A stretch of DNA of 64,000 bases from Prorocentrum cordatum (GCA_963575745.1 CAUYUJ010000758.1:261979-325978), one strand, 5' to 3'. Numbered from the stretch's first letter, positions 43,236 to 52,822 are shown. Notes: generated from the sequence alone by a model not told the origin. Translations and numbers: made by a program.

Positions 43236-43347
43236 TCTACATCTGTATGTATGTGTGTATATGTAAATGTATATGTGTATGTATATGTATATGTATATGT
43301 TTGTGTATACGTATATGTTTATATATATATATACATACACACAAACA

Positions 43348-43379
<32 letters not shown>

Positions 43380-43430
43380 CACATATATACACGTGTGTGT
43401 ATATATTTATATATACACATATATCCGCTG
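43236..43430. repeat. TATG/TA/CA microsatellite cluster
   Basis: GTATATG units, (TA)n at ~43348-43372 and TATACACA repeats. Confidence 0.95.
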
Positions 43431-43619
43431 GCCCCCGTGCGGGGCCAGCAAGCTGCGAGGGTAAGGGTTGCAACCCACTGTTCCACTTGCAACTTCCAGT
43501 TTCCACTGTTAATGTCTTTCTGCTTCCTTACTGTCAATTGTTGCTGAAGGCGCGAGGGGGGAGCCCCTAACCATCTTTCTACCACGCCCAGATCGCGTTG
43601 TCTGAATTCCTGTGGGGGC

Positions 43620-44200
43620 CTGGGACACGTAAATATACATGATATCCGCGTCCACGACGCCATAATCCCGAGCAGATTACATGTTATTCGCGTCCGCGAG
43701 GCCATCAACTCTTGTAAATCTAAATTTTCGCGCCCCCGAAGCCATACGACATTCTAATGTATGCCAGATTCGCGTCCCCGAAGCCATACACCCTGGACAG
43801 AAATTAAACAATATTCGCGCCCGCGAGACCATAAACCAACGTAAATTACAAAATGCTCGCGCCGCCGAAGCCATACACTTTCGACAATTATGCGATACTC
43901 GCGTCCCCACGGCCGTAAACATTTGTGAATTACACCATACTTGCGCCCCCGAGGCCACAAACTCTTGCAAATTGAATAAGTCTCGCGTCCCCGAAGCCAT
44001 CACCATTTGTAAATTACACCATATATGCGCCCCCGAAGCCATAAACTCTTGTAAAGTCTGCAATGTCTGCATCCCCGAGGCCACACACCCTCGTACATTA
44101 TACAATATTCGCGTCCCCGAAGCCATGGACCATTGTAAATTACGGGATATTCGCGCCATCGAAGCCATAAACCATCGTAAATTAATATTGGCCCTCGCGT
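43620..44200 (+). repeat. 42-bp minisatellite, about 13 units
   Basis: The unit resembles CCATAAACTCTTGTAAATTA, then CACCATATTCGCGTCCCCGAAG; 42 bp is 14 codons. Copies diverge by 15-30%. Open readings cross the array on both strands (163 and 173 codons); they track the repeat and have no other support. Confidence 0.9.
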
Positions 44201-44320
44201 GAAGTCCCGACTTTGCTTCACGTCAGCGCCCAAACATCCCAACACAGCTCTGACAAGTCCCATTCTAAGAGAGGGGGGCCGGCGGCATGGGGGCGAAGTC
44301 CTTACGTGTAAATACGTGTG

Positions 44321-44329
<9 letters not shown>

Positions 44330-44376
<47 letters not shown>
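44330..44376. repeat. (GA)n microsatellite
   Basis: About 22 uninterrupted GA units after TATATATATA. Confidence 0.95.
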
Positions 44377-44414
44377 AAGGAAGAGTAACACAACACACAG
44401 CCCTGAGACACTCA

Positions 44415-45085
44415 GTTGTTCACTGAATTATCTTGGTTGGCGGCCCAGCGGGCCTAATCGAGAGGATCTCTGGACTAGATGTTCAAATGGGTTCATGTCA
44501 CGTGACTCAGAATCAATCGAGAATCCACAGGGCTGCCTGCCATGACAAACAAACTAACAATTCAGAGTCCCAGGCGTTTGTTTCTTTGCATCTGGCTTGC
44601 ACCATCCCGGTGTGACTTCTGTTGGAGCCAACTTGAAATCATCTGGGTCGGGGCTCTGCTCCATTCCTATTGACATCTCATTGAGAATCTTCTGGGTGTG
44701 GGATCTTACCACAGAATGTGGAACTTCACATGGAATCCTGCACCGAACGGGGCTGCAACAATCTTACTACCGCTTTGAATTTCTCTGAGTCGGGGGCCTA
44801 CGACGGGAGACTCCTATAAAACACCGTCACAAAGGGGAATGCTTTCGTAACCAGCCACAAAGGGATTCCTTTTGTGGCGGACGTGCAAGATGGCCGAAGA
44901 ACCAGGGGGCAACAGCCCTCCCCCAAAACGAAACAACACACAAACAAAAGAAACAAAAACAGAACACACGAAACAACACAATAACACAAACAACGTCTGA
45001 GACTCTCAATGGTTCACTGATTTATTGCGGTTGGCGGCCTAGTGGGCCCTCGATTGACTCCGGCATAAAACTAATCAAAAGGATC
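44415..45085 (+). mobile_element. SINE-like repeat, copy 4 plus start of copy 5
   Basis: Copy 4 (44415-~44990) begins TTGTTCACTGAATTATC, then GGTTGGCGGCCCAGCGGGCC. It ends GATGGCCGAAGAACCAGG with a ~100-bp A/C-rich tail. A truncated fifth copy starts at ~45009 (TGGTTCACTGATTTATTGCGG) and breaks off at ~45085 into the telomere-like tract. Confidence 0.75.
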
Positions 45086-45450
45086 CAAACCTACTAACCC
45101 TAACCCCCTAACCCATACTTAGACATAGCCCGAATCCTAATCCTGCCATCCTAACCCGAACTCCCGAACCCGAACCCTAAGCGCCTAACCCAATTCCTAA
45201 CCCAACCCCTCCAATCCTAACCCCCTACTCCTAACCCCTACCCGAACACCCTAACCCTAACCCTACCACCCTAGCTCGAACCCTCATGATACTAATCTTA
45301 ACCCCCTGACCCTAACCCTTACACCCTAACGCTAACCCTCTGACCCGAACGCTGACCCTACCACCCTAATCCTAAACCCGTAACCCGCACCCTGACCCCT
45401 AACCCTAACCCTAACACCCTAATCCGGACCCTAACCCTACCCGCCCCTTA
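45086..45450. repeat. Degenerate telomere-like CCCTAAC tract
   Basis: About 45 imperfect CCCTAAC/CCTAACC units, with short perfect runs (for example 45400-45420). Variants include CCCGAAC and CCCTACC. It is internal to the window, so it is interstitial and not a chromosome end here. Confidence 0.85.
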
Positions 45451-45699
45451 AAACAATAGATGCCCAACCCCCTCAAGAAATACAGCAGGGGCCCGACCAC
45501 AAGAAACCTTCCACAAGAAACCCAACCCTGAGACCCCAGGACGTCCACTGATTTTTGGTGTAGGAACGTCACGCTTTCCATGCCAGAACCATCGACCCCC
45601 CCTCCAAAAAAACAGGGCACCCTGCAGGCAAGCAAGGTGCTTCTTGGCATGGGCTTCCACTGTGGAGACAGAGGTGTCACGTGCGATTGTCCTCCCCGC

Positions 45700-45766
45700 G
45701 GTGCTCGCAGCGCTGCCACACAGTGCTGCGTCGGCACGGTGGCGGACCTCGCCGCAGGCAGGTGGA
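45700..45766 (-). repeat. Shared intron-start sequence, site e
   Basis: The minus strand reads CACCTGCCTGCGGCGAGG, TCCGCCACCGTGCCGACGC and AGCACTGTGTGGCAGCGCTG. It aligns at about 70% with the start of the intervening sequence at 15926 in the other mucin-like gene. It lies where this gene's Cys-domain reading breaks off. Confidence 0.55.
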
Positions 45767-46289
45767 TGTAGGTCTGAATCGAGGTGACCACACCAACCGC
45801 AGACGCCGCAGTGCCGAAGCAGTCCGCGGAGCCCCCGACGTCGGCCAGCCCGACATCGTAGCACGTCAAGCCCGCTGGCAAGAGCGTATAGCCAGGCCCC
45901 GAACTCATGGACGTTGACGTCGTGCTCGTGGCAGAGACTGCCGTGGCAGACGATGTCGTGCCAGAGACTGTCGTGCTCGCGACCGTTGCCGAAGTCGTGG
46001 AGGAGACTGTGGTGGAAAGCGTGCCTGAACAAATGTACTTCCAAGTTGTATCCGACTGCGTCTCGGAACCGCTCTTCCCGCCGAAGAAAACCATATTCAA
46101 ATCTGTGATGAAGACGCAACTGAACGCTGCAGACGGGAACTCGAAGGTGCCGAGGCCGTCCAGCCCGGCGGAGTCCATCGCGTCGCCGAAGCACTCCGAC
46201 GAGCTCGACACATCGACGAGGCCCATCTCATGGCAGGTCGTGCCACCGTCCAAGACTGTATAACTCGCCGCCGACCTCCCTGGGGTCAC
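45767..46289 (-). CDS. Second mucin-like gene, exon with Cys-domain repeats (partial)
   Basis: This is the same domain family as 13.4-16.9 kb. One copy runs YTVLDGGTTCHEMGLVDVSS, CFGDAMDSAGLDGLGTFEFP, AFSCVFITDLNMVFFGG and WKYICSGTLSTT. A Thr/Ser linker (TTVSSTTSATVASTTVSGTT) follows, then a second copy (GYTLLPAGLTCYDVGLADVG, DCFGTAASAVGVVTS) that is cut off at the shared intron-start sequence. The exon's upstream boundary is unclear, though CGAG followed by TTATACAGTC near 46262 would suit an acceptor. The downstream exon was not found, and the inferred intervening sequence would contain the telomere-like tract. It is probably a secreted or surface glycoprotein of unknown function. Confidence 0.6.
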
Positions 46290-46299
46290 CAGTCACTTG

Positions 46300-46870
46300 C
46301 CTGTTACCTCTCCCCCTCCCTGACCCCCCTACATGGGTGTCGACTTTCGGATTTTGGAGATCAGGGTGGGTCCTCGGCTGGCCCTGCGGCATGTGCGGGC
46401 CTCTCCAAACGGACCCATGACGGCCCAAGAGGGCGCCAAGATGCCACAAGATGGTCCCAATAAGCCACTAGAAAAAACCAAGGGCTCTCCAAGACGACCC
46501 GAGATGCACCAAGATGAGCACGAGAGGCCCAAAGGTTGGGCCCCGACTGGAAATATTCGATGTTGCGTAATGTTTCGCTTTCCAGGCTTGTTGGCTCAAG
46601 ACGGCCCCAGGAATTCTTCCGATCTTACGAGGCCCCAAGATGCGACCAAGAGTGGCTCCAGAAGAGCTCTAAGACTGTCCAACAGCTCCTGTGGAGGGGG
46701 ACGAGAGGATCCAAGAGGGCACCAACACGGCCCCTCAGAGCACACTGACGGCCCCATGCGCACCTGGAAAGCCCCAAGACGTCCCAGCACGGCTTAGCAG
46801 GCCCAAGTCTCAAGAGGACCCCGAAATAGCTCCCACCGCCCCCAAGAATACACCAACATCTCCGAAATGT
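46300..46870 (+). repeat. CCAAGACGGCC-family array
   Basis: 46415-46540 and 46600-46820 carry CAAGATG, CAAGACGGCCC and CAAGAGGACCCC units around an AT-richer island (46545-46595) that ends GGCTCAAGACGGCCC, as at 15.03 kb. No gene is seen. Confidence 0.75.
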
Positions 46871-47370
46871 CATTGCATAATCTTCCCGTCCTTCCCCTCC
46901 ACGTCTCTCTCTCTCTCTGTCTCCTCGTTCTCAATCAACTCCTATATATATAACCAACTCCTCATTCTCAATCCCTTCCTCATACTCGTCCTCCTGCTCT
47001 CGTCCTCCTTGTCGTCCTCATCCTCCTCATCCTCTTTATGATCTTTCTCCTCGCCTTTATCTTCCTCAACATTTCCTGGCTGCTTGTATTATGTATAATA
47101 TAAGCGCTCTAAATGGCCAACCGTAGTCTCAAATGTCAAGGTATCGGCGGATGTGGCGGTAGACAGAGAGCCACGGCCAGACTGTGACGCAGGAGCAGGT
47201 CAGGGGGCGATTTTGGGGCGCAGCCCCCCCAACCACCCAACCAAATCTGCCACTTGCATCTGTGGTGCACTGAGGGCTTACAATGTGTAAGCACAATGCC
47301 GACGTCCCTCCCGCCCACCCACCCGGCGGGCCGCGCCCGGTATTCGCTGGCCGTTCTTTAGCCGCTGGTT
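46870..47370. other. CTC/TCC simple sequence, then unique-looking DNA without a gene
   Basis: (CT)n at ~46905-46925 and TCCTCCTC-rich sequence at ~46970-47040. 47.1-47.37 kb has no recognisable feature apart from CCCACCCACCCGG at ~47320. Confidence 0.6.
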
Positions 47371-47374
47371 TGGC

Positions 47375-47570
47375 TCTTTGACGGCCCAAGCAGGCTCCAA
47401 GACGACCCGACATGGCCCCAGGACGGTCCAACTCGGCCCCAAGATGGCCCAGGGGGCTCACACGGCTTCACGATGGTTCCAAGAGACCACGAGGGCCAGC
47501 GACGGTGAGATACGCCCCAAGGGGACTTCTAAACGACTCCCAAGTTCTCCAAGGAGCCCCCAGGAGGGTA
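47375..47570 (+). repeat. CCAAGACGGCC-family array
   Basis: Units such as TCCAAGACGACCC and CCCAAGATGGCCC. Confidence 0.7.
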
Positions 47571-47719
47571 AAACCATGCTGTACGCTTTGAGAATCCATG
47601 CTCGTGTTTTTTTTGGTTTTCAGAGCGTACAGGGCAGTCCAAAAAGGCACGCAATGTCGTTACAAGATGATCCAGAAAGGTCCGACCCTGTCGGCGTGTG
47701 GAAGAGGCTGCTCCGTTTG

Positions 47720-47726
47720 ACTCGTT

Positions 47727-47760
<34 letters not shown>

Positions 47761-48180
47761 TCGTCGTCGTTGTCGTTGTCGTCGTCGCCTTCGCCGTTCC
47801 CCCCCCCTTTCCCTAGGCCCGTCGCCGCTCCCCCCACTTTCAGCGGGCCCTCCTCCTCGAGCGCGCCAGCCACAGCGAAATTGAGCAACGTTGTAGTTGA
47901 GTCGAAGGGAATCCCCTTCCCTTTGATCCCTGCCCCGCCGGGGGGGGGTCCCGGGATACGACTCAACCTTGTCAGCCGTCATTCTCCTGCAAATGCGTCC
48001 CTGCTCGCCTCGCTCTCCCCCTGCTCTCACCCCTCCTCGTCTTCCCCCCTCTCCCCCCCCTCCTCGTCCTCCTCCTCCCCCCTCGCACCTCGCACCTTCT
48101 CCTCCTCCTCCTCCTCCTCCTCCTCGCCCCTCCTGCTCCCTAGCGTTCTCCGCCACCTGATCCTCAAATTCATCGTCGTC
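47720..48180. repeat. (GTC/CGT)n and CTC-rich tracts
   Basis: GTCGTC repeats at ~47725-47795 and TCCTCC/CCCTCC sequence at ~48000-48135. The readings are Ser, Arg or Asp homopolymers. Confidence 0.9.
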
Positions 48181-48189
48181 CTCGTCGTC

Positions 48190-48450
48190 GCCGTCTTCAG
48201 GGTCGGCGGCACCGGCCGTAAGGCCTTCGCAATAGGCCCAGGAGGGCCCAAGAGGGCCCGCGGAGGGGCGTAAAACGATCCGAGAGGGCTACAAAACAGC
48301 CCAGCAACCAATGCCCTCAAAGGGCCCCACGACGATCCTCAAGACGGCCCCAAGAGAACCCCGCCACTCCAAGATGGCCCGACAAGACCCAAGCAGGCCC
48401 CAAGACGGTCCAAGAGGGCCCCTGCATGGCCTGGCCCCAAGATGTCCCCC
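48190..48450 (+). repeat. CCAAGACGGCC-family array
   Basis: 48235-48440 has CAAGAGGGCCC, CAAGACGGCCC and CAAGATGGCCC units. Confidence 0.75.
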
Positions 48451-48923
48451 ACGGTCAGGCCCCCGAGACGGAAGACGGAACGCCTGTCCAGCCGTGCCCC
48501 CCCGCGAAGCGGAGTGCATCACCTGCGGAAGCCCTCCTGGTGAGAGGCAACGATCAGGGGAACCGGCACAGAGGGGGGGACCATCGACCTAGAATCGGCG
48601 ATACATCGCCGGCAGATCGGCGATCGGGCCTCGATAGCGAATCAGCATACTCCTGGGCGGGGTGGGGCTATCAGACCTCCATCGGCGATCAATGGGCGAT
48701 TGGGGGTCGATGCATCGCCCCCTATGCCTACTCCCCATTCCGCAATAGAAAGTGGGGAAGGTCTGATTGGGGGGGGGTCTGACTTGAGCTGTCTTCTCCA
48801 GTGGGGGGTGGGCAAAAAGGGCGCCCTTCCATGGCCGGCCTGGGGGGGGGCGTCCGAGGAACGGCTGGTCTGGCAGGGTCGTGACCCGCCCCGTTTCTTT
48901 ACTACGCCCACCCCCTTCAGCAT
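48450..48923. other. No gene; GGCGATC repeats
   Basis: 48594-48710 repeats TCGGCGATC/ATCGCC phrases, also seen at 52665-52745. Nothing else is recognisable. Confidence 0.5.
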
Positions 48924-49088
48924 TTAGGTCGGGCCTGTCCCCCTGCAGGGGGATTTTGGACGAAAACTAGAAATTACTCAAAAAATGCTCGAAAGATGCT
49001 CCAAAATAGTAAAGAAATAGTCCCCAGACAACTTTAAAAAACAACTATGTTTGAATATTCCCCCTGTAGAGGGACAGGCCCGACTTAA
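48924..49088. mobile_element. MITE, copy 2 (165 bp)
   Basis: Ends TTAGGTCGGGCCTGTCC and, from the right, TTAAGTCGGGCCTGTCC, with CCCCCTGCAGGGGG and CCCCCTGTAGAGGG just inside. The flanks TTCAGCAT and TACAAAAT agree at only 5 of 8 positions, so any target duplication has decayed. Confidence 0.75.
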
Positions 49089-49500
49089 TACAAAATCCAA
49101 GGGACCCCCCCTGAGATGCGACGAAGCGAAGCAACTGCGGCGTCGTAAAAAACCACACCCGAAGCCCCGAACCCCAGCTTCCTGCATCATGCTTCGAGCC
49201 GGACCGATCTGTGAGGGTCCTGGGGCCCGAAGCCTGGCGAAAACGCCCGGTGTGAAACAGTGGCAACGCCAGGATCTCAAGGGATATCCCCCCCCTATCG
49301 TTGCCCCTGACCTGGCCAGCACCCCTGCCGCCCCCGCACTCGTCGCCGCTGGCCCGTCCGACGGGAGCACCCCGGCCAGCCTTCGGGGGCGGCCCAGAGG
49401 GGGGCGTCCAAGAAGGGGGGCGCAAATCGTGGCCGGCGGCATGTGCGCGGCACAGGGGGGGGGGCAGAGACTCGAGCAGGGACCGACCGTCCCGGCATTC
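49089..49500. other. GC-rich stretch without a supported gene
   Basis: GGGGGCGTCCAAGAAGGGGG and GGCATGTGCGCGGC at ~49395-49455 recur at ~53030-53085, near MITE copy 3, so part of this is a duplicated segment. Open readings are compositional. Confidence 0.5.
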
Positions 49501-49514
49501 CTATAGTCATACCA

Positions 49515-49665
49515 CGAAATGTTCTTAGAACCCAATAATGTTCTCAGAACAAAAACAATGTTCTTAGAACATGAGCCCCATTGTGTTAAAACAAGACAAT
49601 CTCCGCCAGAAATGTTCCAAGAACATTTCGCGGAAACCACAAAAGGCTCTTAGAACATTGTTCGG
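49515..49665. repeat. ATGTTCTTAGAAC palindromic repeats
   Basis: Five or six copies of GTTCTNAGAAC or close variants occur at ~49520, 49540, 49560, 49613 and 49649 (TTCTTAGAA, TTCTCAGAA, TTCCAAGAA). Each is a near-perfect inverted repeat. Confidence 0.7.
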
Positions 49666-49802
49666 TAGGGCTATAGGCGAGCCAAGACGCCTCGCCGCTG
49701 CTTGAGAGACGTGTTGAGATAAATGCCCCCCCGCCGTGACATCCACACACCACCTGGCCATCGCTCGGACGTCCATTCCCTGCGCTTTCTCCGGCTTCGC
49801 GC

Positions 49803-50210
49803 GTGGTTTTTTCGGCAAGTAGTCAAGGATGCTCCTCGATGGCCCTCGCCGAGAAAAAATGCACAGGCCCCTGGTCCTCGCCCCCCTCTTCGTCAGCTCC
49901 GAGGCCTCTCCCCCGGCGCGGCCCGCGGCAACGGCACGCTCTGCGCGCTGCCGTCCCGGGCGCCGCGGCCAACCGCGCGCTCCGGCCCCGCGAGCTCTCC
50001 GCCGCGGTCGTCGCCGCGCGCCCTGCGCGCGGGCGCCCCGCGCATGGCCGACTCCTGCGGGGGTCTCGGGCCCCGGAGCCCCCCTCGCGTCAGGTCACTG
50101 CACAGACCTTGCAGACGCTCTGCCGCGGATTTCTGCGTGGGCGTCTGGCGATGCAAAACCCCGAAGCGGCGAGCAGAGAACGGCGTGAGCTTCACGTGGA
50201 TCGCTTGTGA
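49803..50210 (+). CDS. Possible GC-rich exon or retrogene fragment with an IQ-like motif
   Basis: The plus reading ends QVTAQTLQTLCRGFLRGRLA, then MQNPEAASRERRELHVDRL and a stop at 50210. LQTLCRGFLRGR resembles an IQ motif and the similar RRLQGLVRCWLAQK of the 22-kb retrogene. Two other frames are also open because of GC content, and no start or family was recognised. Confidence 0.25.
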   Translation: MVFSASSQGCSSMALAEKKCTGPWSSPPSSSAPRPLPRRGPRQRHALRAAVPGAAANRALRPRELSAAVVAARPARGRPAHGRLLRGSRAPEPPSRQVTAQTLQTLCRGFLRGRLAMQNPEAASRERRELHVDRL

Positions 50211-50341
50211 TCTTCATTCCTGGCCCCAAACCATCCGCACGAAATTCACGTCGAAATCCAGAACGAATTTCTCCAGGACAATTCTCCGGACGAAATCCGC
50301 TCTGCGATGTTGGCGCCGTGAGTCATGAAAAAAACACGAAG

Positions 50342-50452
50342 GGCGGTTTTCCACTATTTTCGGCCTCTGGAGGGCCCTTACCAGGCGTCGGGACCATCAT
50401 ACAACGACTGAGGATGAAAAGCCGGTCCTGGGGAATAGGTCGAGACCTCTCG
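50342..50452 (-). mobile_element. Second copy of the 124-bp element
   Basis: The reverse complement matches 11542-11665 in the order TATTCCCCAGGAC, CTTTTCATCC, GCCTGGTAAGGGCCC, AGAGGCCGAAAATA. The flanking direct repeats are not clear here. Confidence 0.6.
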
Positions 50453-50589
50453 GGGCCGACGTGATGAAACAACTCATGACGTCGGGGGTCTGGGACACGG
50501 GCGCCAGCACCAACACGGGGGCCAGGAGGCAACTCCTGGGAGGTCCTTGGGGGAACGACTGAAGGCGATCAAACATGTTGTTGAAATGC

Positions 50590-50705
50590 GTTTCGCCAGA
50601 GTAGGCCGGATTGAGCCTGGGATTAGGCCGGATTGTGTCGGATTGAGCCAGATTAGCCAAGATCAAGCCGGATTAGGTAGGATTAAACCAGACGAAGCTG
50701 GCTAC
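50590..50705 (+). repeat. GCCGGATTRAGCC degenerate tandem repeat
   Basis: About nine imperfect 10-13 bp units of GCCGGATTAG/GCCAGATTAG. Confidence 0.8.
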
Positions 50706-50922
50706 CGACCGCGAAAATACCAGCGCCGATGCAGAAGTATTCCTCTCAGGAGTCGCATCCCAGCAGGAGGTTGCCTCCCACGGTACATGGTGATCCTAGA
50801 CTTTGATGTTGGTGGCAACTTTTCGACCACCTAGAAAGCCCGAGTGTTCCCTAGGGGAAAAGACAACGGCGTGCGGAGCGCGCCAATGCCGCCCGGAAGC
50901 GCCGCCAGAACGCCCCAGCGCC

Positions 50923-51094
50923 GATCCGAGGAATCCGCGCGGATTCCTCCGAGTTGTTATGTTCATATCATTGTTTGTTCCCCGATTACAACCATCACCG
51001 AGAGAGGAGATCCGAGGAATCCGCGCGGATTCCTCCGAGTTGTTATGTTCATATCATTGTTTGTTCCCCGATTACAACCATCACCGAGAGAGGA
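50923..51094 (+). repeat. 86-bp tandem duplication with a perfect 22-bp palindrome
   Basis: Two near-identical copies start at 50923 and 51009. Each contains GAGGAATCCGC, then GCGGATTCCTC, a perfect inverted repeat at 50928-50949 and 51014-51035. The second copy runs into a GGA tract. Confidence 0.95.
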
Positions 51095-51300
51095 GAAGGA
51101 GGAGGAGGAGGCGGAGGAGGAGGAAGGAGGAGGAGGAGGCGGAGGGGGAGGAGGGAGGAGGGGGAGGACAAGCTAGGTGCGCTCGCATCATATCTGACTC
51201 CTACCCCTCCCTCCCATCCCTTACCATGGCGTAGATCTCCCCCCCTCCCTCCCATCCCTTACCATGTCGTAGCATGGCATAGCATTACATGGTACAACAT
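51095..51300. repeat. GGA tract and CCCTCCCATCCCTTACCATG direct repeat
   Basis: GGAGGA at ~51095-51170. CCCTCCCATCCCTTACCATG occurs twice (~51207 and ~51246). AGCATGGCATAGCAT repeats follow. Confidence 0.85.
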
Positions 51301-51483
51301 GGTGTCGAAGATCAACGCGTAGCATGACATAGCATGGCGTGGCGACGCCCCGAGGTGGAGTCGACACCGAATGCGTAATCACTTCCGATGGTTTATTCGG
51401 GAGGCCATTTTCTAAATGTTGGGGCCTCTTTGGAAGGACCGAAAACCATGCAGTGGCATGGCCTTGAAAAAATGACGCCAACG

Positions 51484-51660
51484 CTGCAGCGGGAGCACGA
51501 CTCGGAACGAGCGGAAGCGCGGAAATGAGGTCAGCGCTGCAGCGGGAGCACGATTCGGAGCGAACGGAAGCGTGGAAATGAGGCCAGTGCTGCAGCGTGA
51601 GCACGATTCGGAAGAAGGAGTAGCCCGAAAATGAAGCCAACGCTTCAGCGAGAGCAGCAT
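51484..51660. repeat. 53-bp tandem repeat, 3.3 copies
   Basis: CTGCAGCGGGAGCACGAYTC, then GGAASGARCGGAAGCG, begins at 51484, 51537, 51590 and (partial) 51643. Confidence 0.85.
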
Positions 51661-51789
51661 CCTGAACAAATCCCAAGCGAAAACCCAACTCCCTGGATTC
51701 CGGCATAAAAAAACCCGTGCGCGGAGGGGGGCCGGACACTCCCGGGACGCCACCAGGGGAGAGAGGAGAGCAGTGCTCGTGTTGTGTAA

Positions 51790-51862
51790 CTGTGGAGGAG
51801 GAGGAGGCGGAGGAGGAGGCGGAGGAGGAGGAGGCGGAGGAGGAGGCGGAGGAGGAGGGGCT
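51790..51862. repeat. GGA/GGC trinucleotide tract
   Basis: GAGGAGGAGGCGGAGGAGGA-type sequence. Confidence 0.95.
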
Positions 51863-52390
51863 CAGGATCGTGCTCCCTCCCTGGAGGCACGCCGCCGAGA
51901 GTGGTGCCCACCTCTGGGCCTCCGCTCCTGGGCCGCCGCCCCCGCGGGCGCCGCGGCCCATGCCGCCAACGCGGCGGGCAGCAGCGCGCCCGCCGGCAGG
52001 GCGGCCCACTGGCGGCGGCGCCCGCCCCCGGGGCGGCCACTGCGGGGCAGCGGACCCGTCGCTGCGCACTCTGATGGCAGAAGAAGAGACAGCGCCATAC
52101 ACACCAGCTCTCGGCGCTCCGCGCGGTCTGCAGCCCGCACCGAGCGCCAAAAGCTTGTGCTTGTGCCGTTTTCTCTTCTTCGACGCTGGCGGGGCGCCCC
52201 CAGGTACCATCCGCTGGAGCTGGGGCCTCGCAGACGGGGATTCCGACAGACCAGGGCGCTGCCGGCGAGCCCGCGAAGGCGAAGCGCCGCGGGCCGAAAC
52301 CTCCCGGGTCCCCGCCTGCTCTGGCCGACATTGTTTGTGGGCAAAGGGGTACCGATACTGCTACAATCGACATGCTGACATAAGGAATCC
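51863..52390. other. GC-rich stretch, possible exon, strand uncertain
   Basis: Readings are open in several frames on both strands. One plus frame (MAEEETAPYTPALGAPRG, SLCLCRFLFFDAGG) has a more protein-like mix, but there is no recognisable domain, start or splice signal, so no gene is called. Confidence 0.3.
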
Positions 52391-52822
52391 TTAATAGGGA
52401 GCGAGGCCCCACCTTCTTTCCATAAGTTAAACTTCGATTTCCCATGGAACATCTAAGGACAAACCAAGGAAATCTGCAAACCGCAACGAACAGGGCTCCT
52501 TCTTTAGAGGCCCGACTGTACTCCACGGACCACGGACCTCTTCTGGAGCGTGTCCTGACCAGGATCTCCAGGCGAGTCGGGCCATGGCGACGATGTAAGG
52601 GAACTGGTATAGCATCGGTACCTTCTCAAACGGAGCTGGAGCAGACGGGGTCGGAGGATTGCCCCAGATCGCCGATGCATCGGCGACGCGCCTCCGGCAG
52701 AGGAGATCGGGCCCTGGATTGAATGAACCTCGCCGCCGATCCGCCGGCGATGCGGGGCGATTCTTCGACCCAACCCGCTCCGGTTCCAATTGGGCGGCCT
52801 GGAGATCTACAATGTGCTGGCT
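52391..52822. other. No gene seen; ATCGCCG repeats at 52.66-52.75 kb
   Basis: Contains GATCGCCGATGCATCGGCGA, a near-palindrome also hinted at in the 48.6 kb region. Confidence 0.5.

Noticed and set aside
45086-45450. True chromosome end
   Set aside because: Repeats are degenerate and flanked by unique or coding DNA on both sides.
51717-52394. 225-codon plus ORF and 293-codon minus ORF
   Set aside because: Both strands open because of GC content and GGA tracts; no domain, start or splice evidence favours either.
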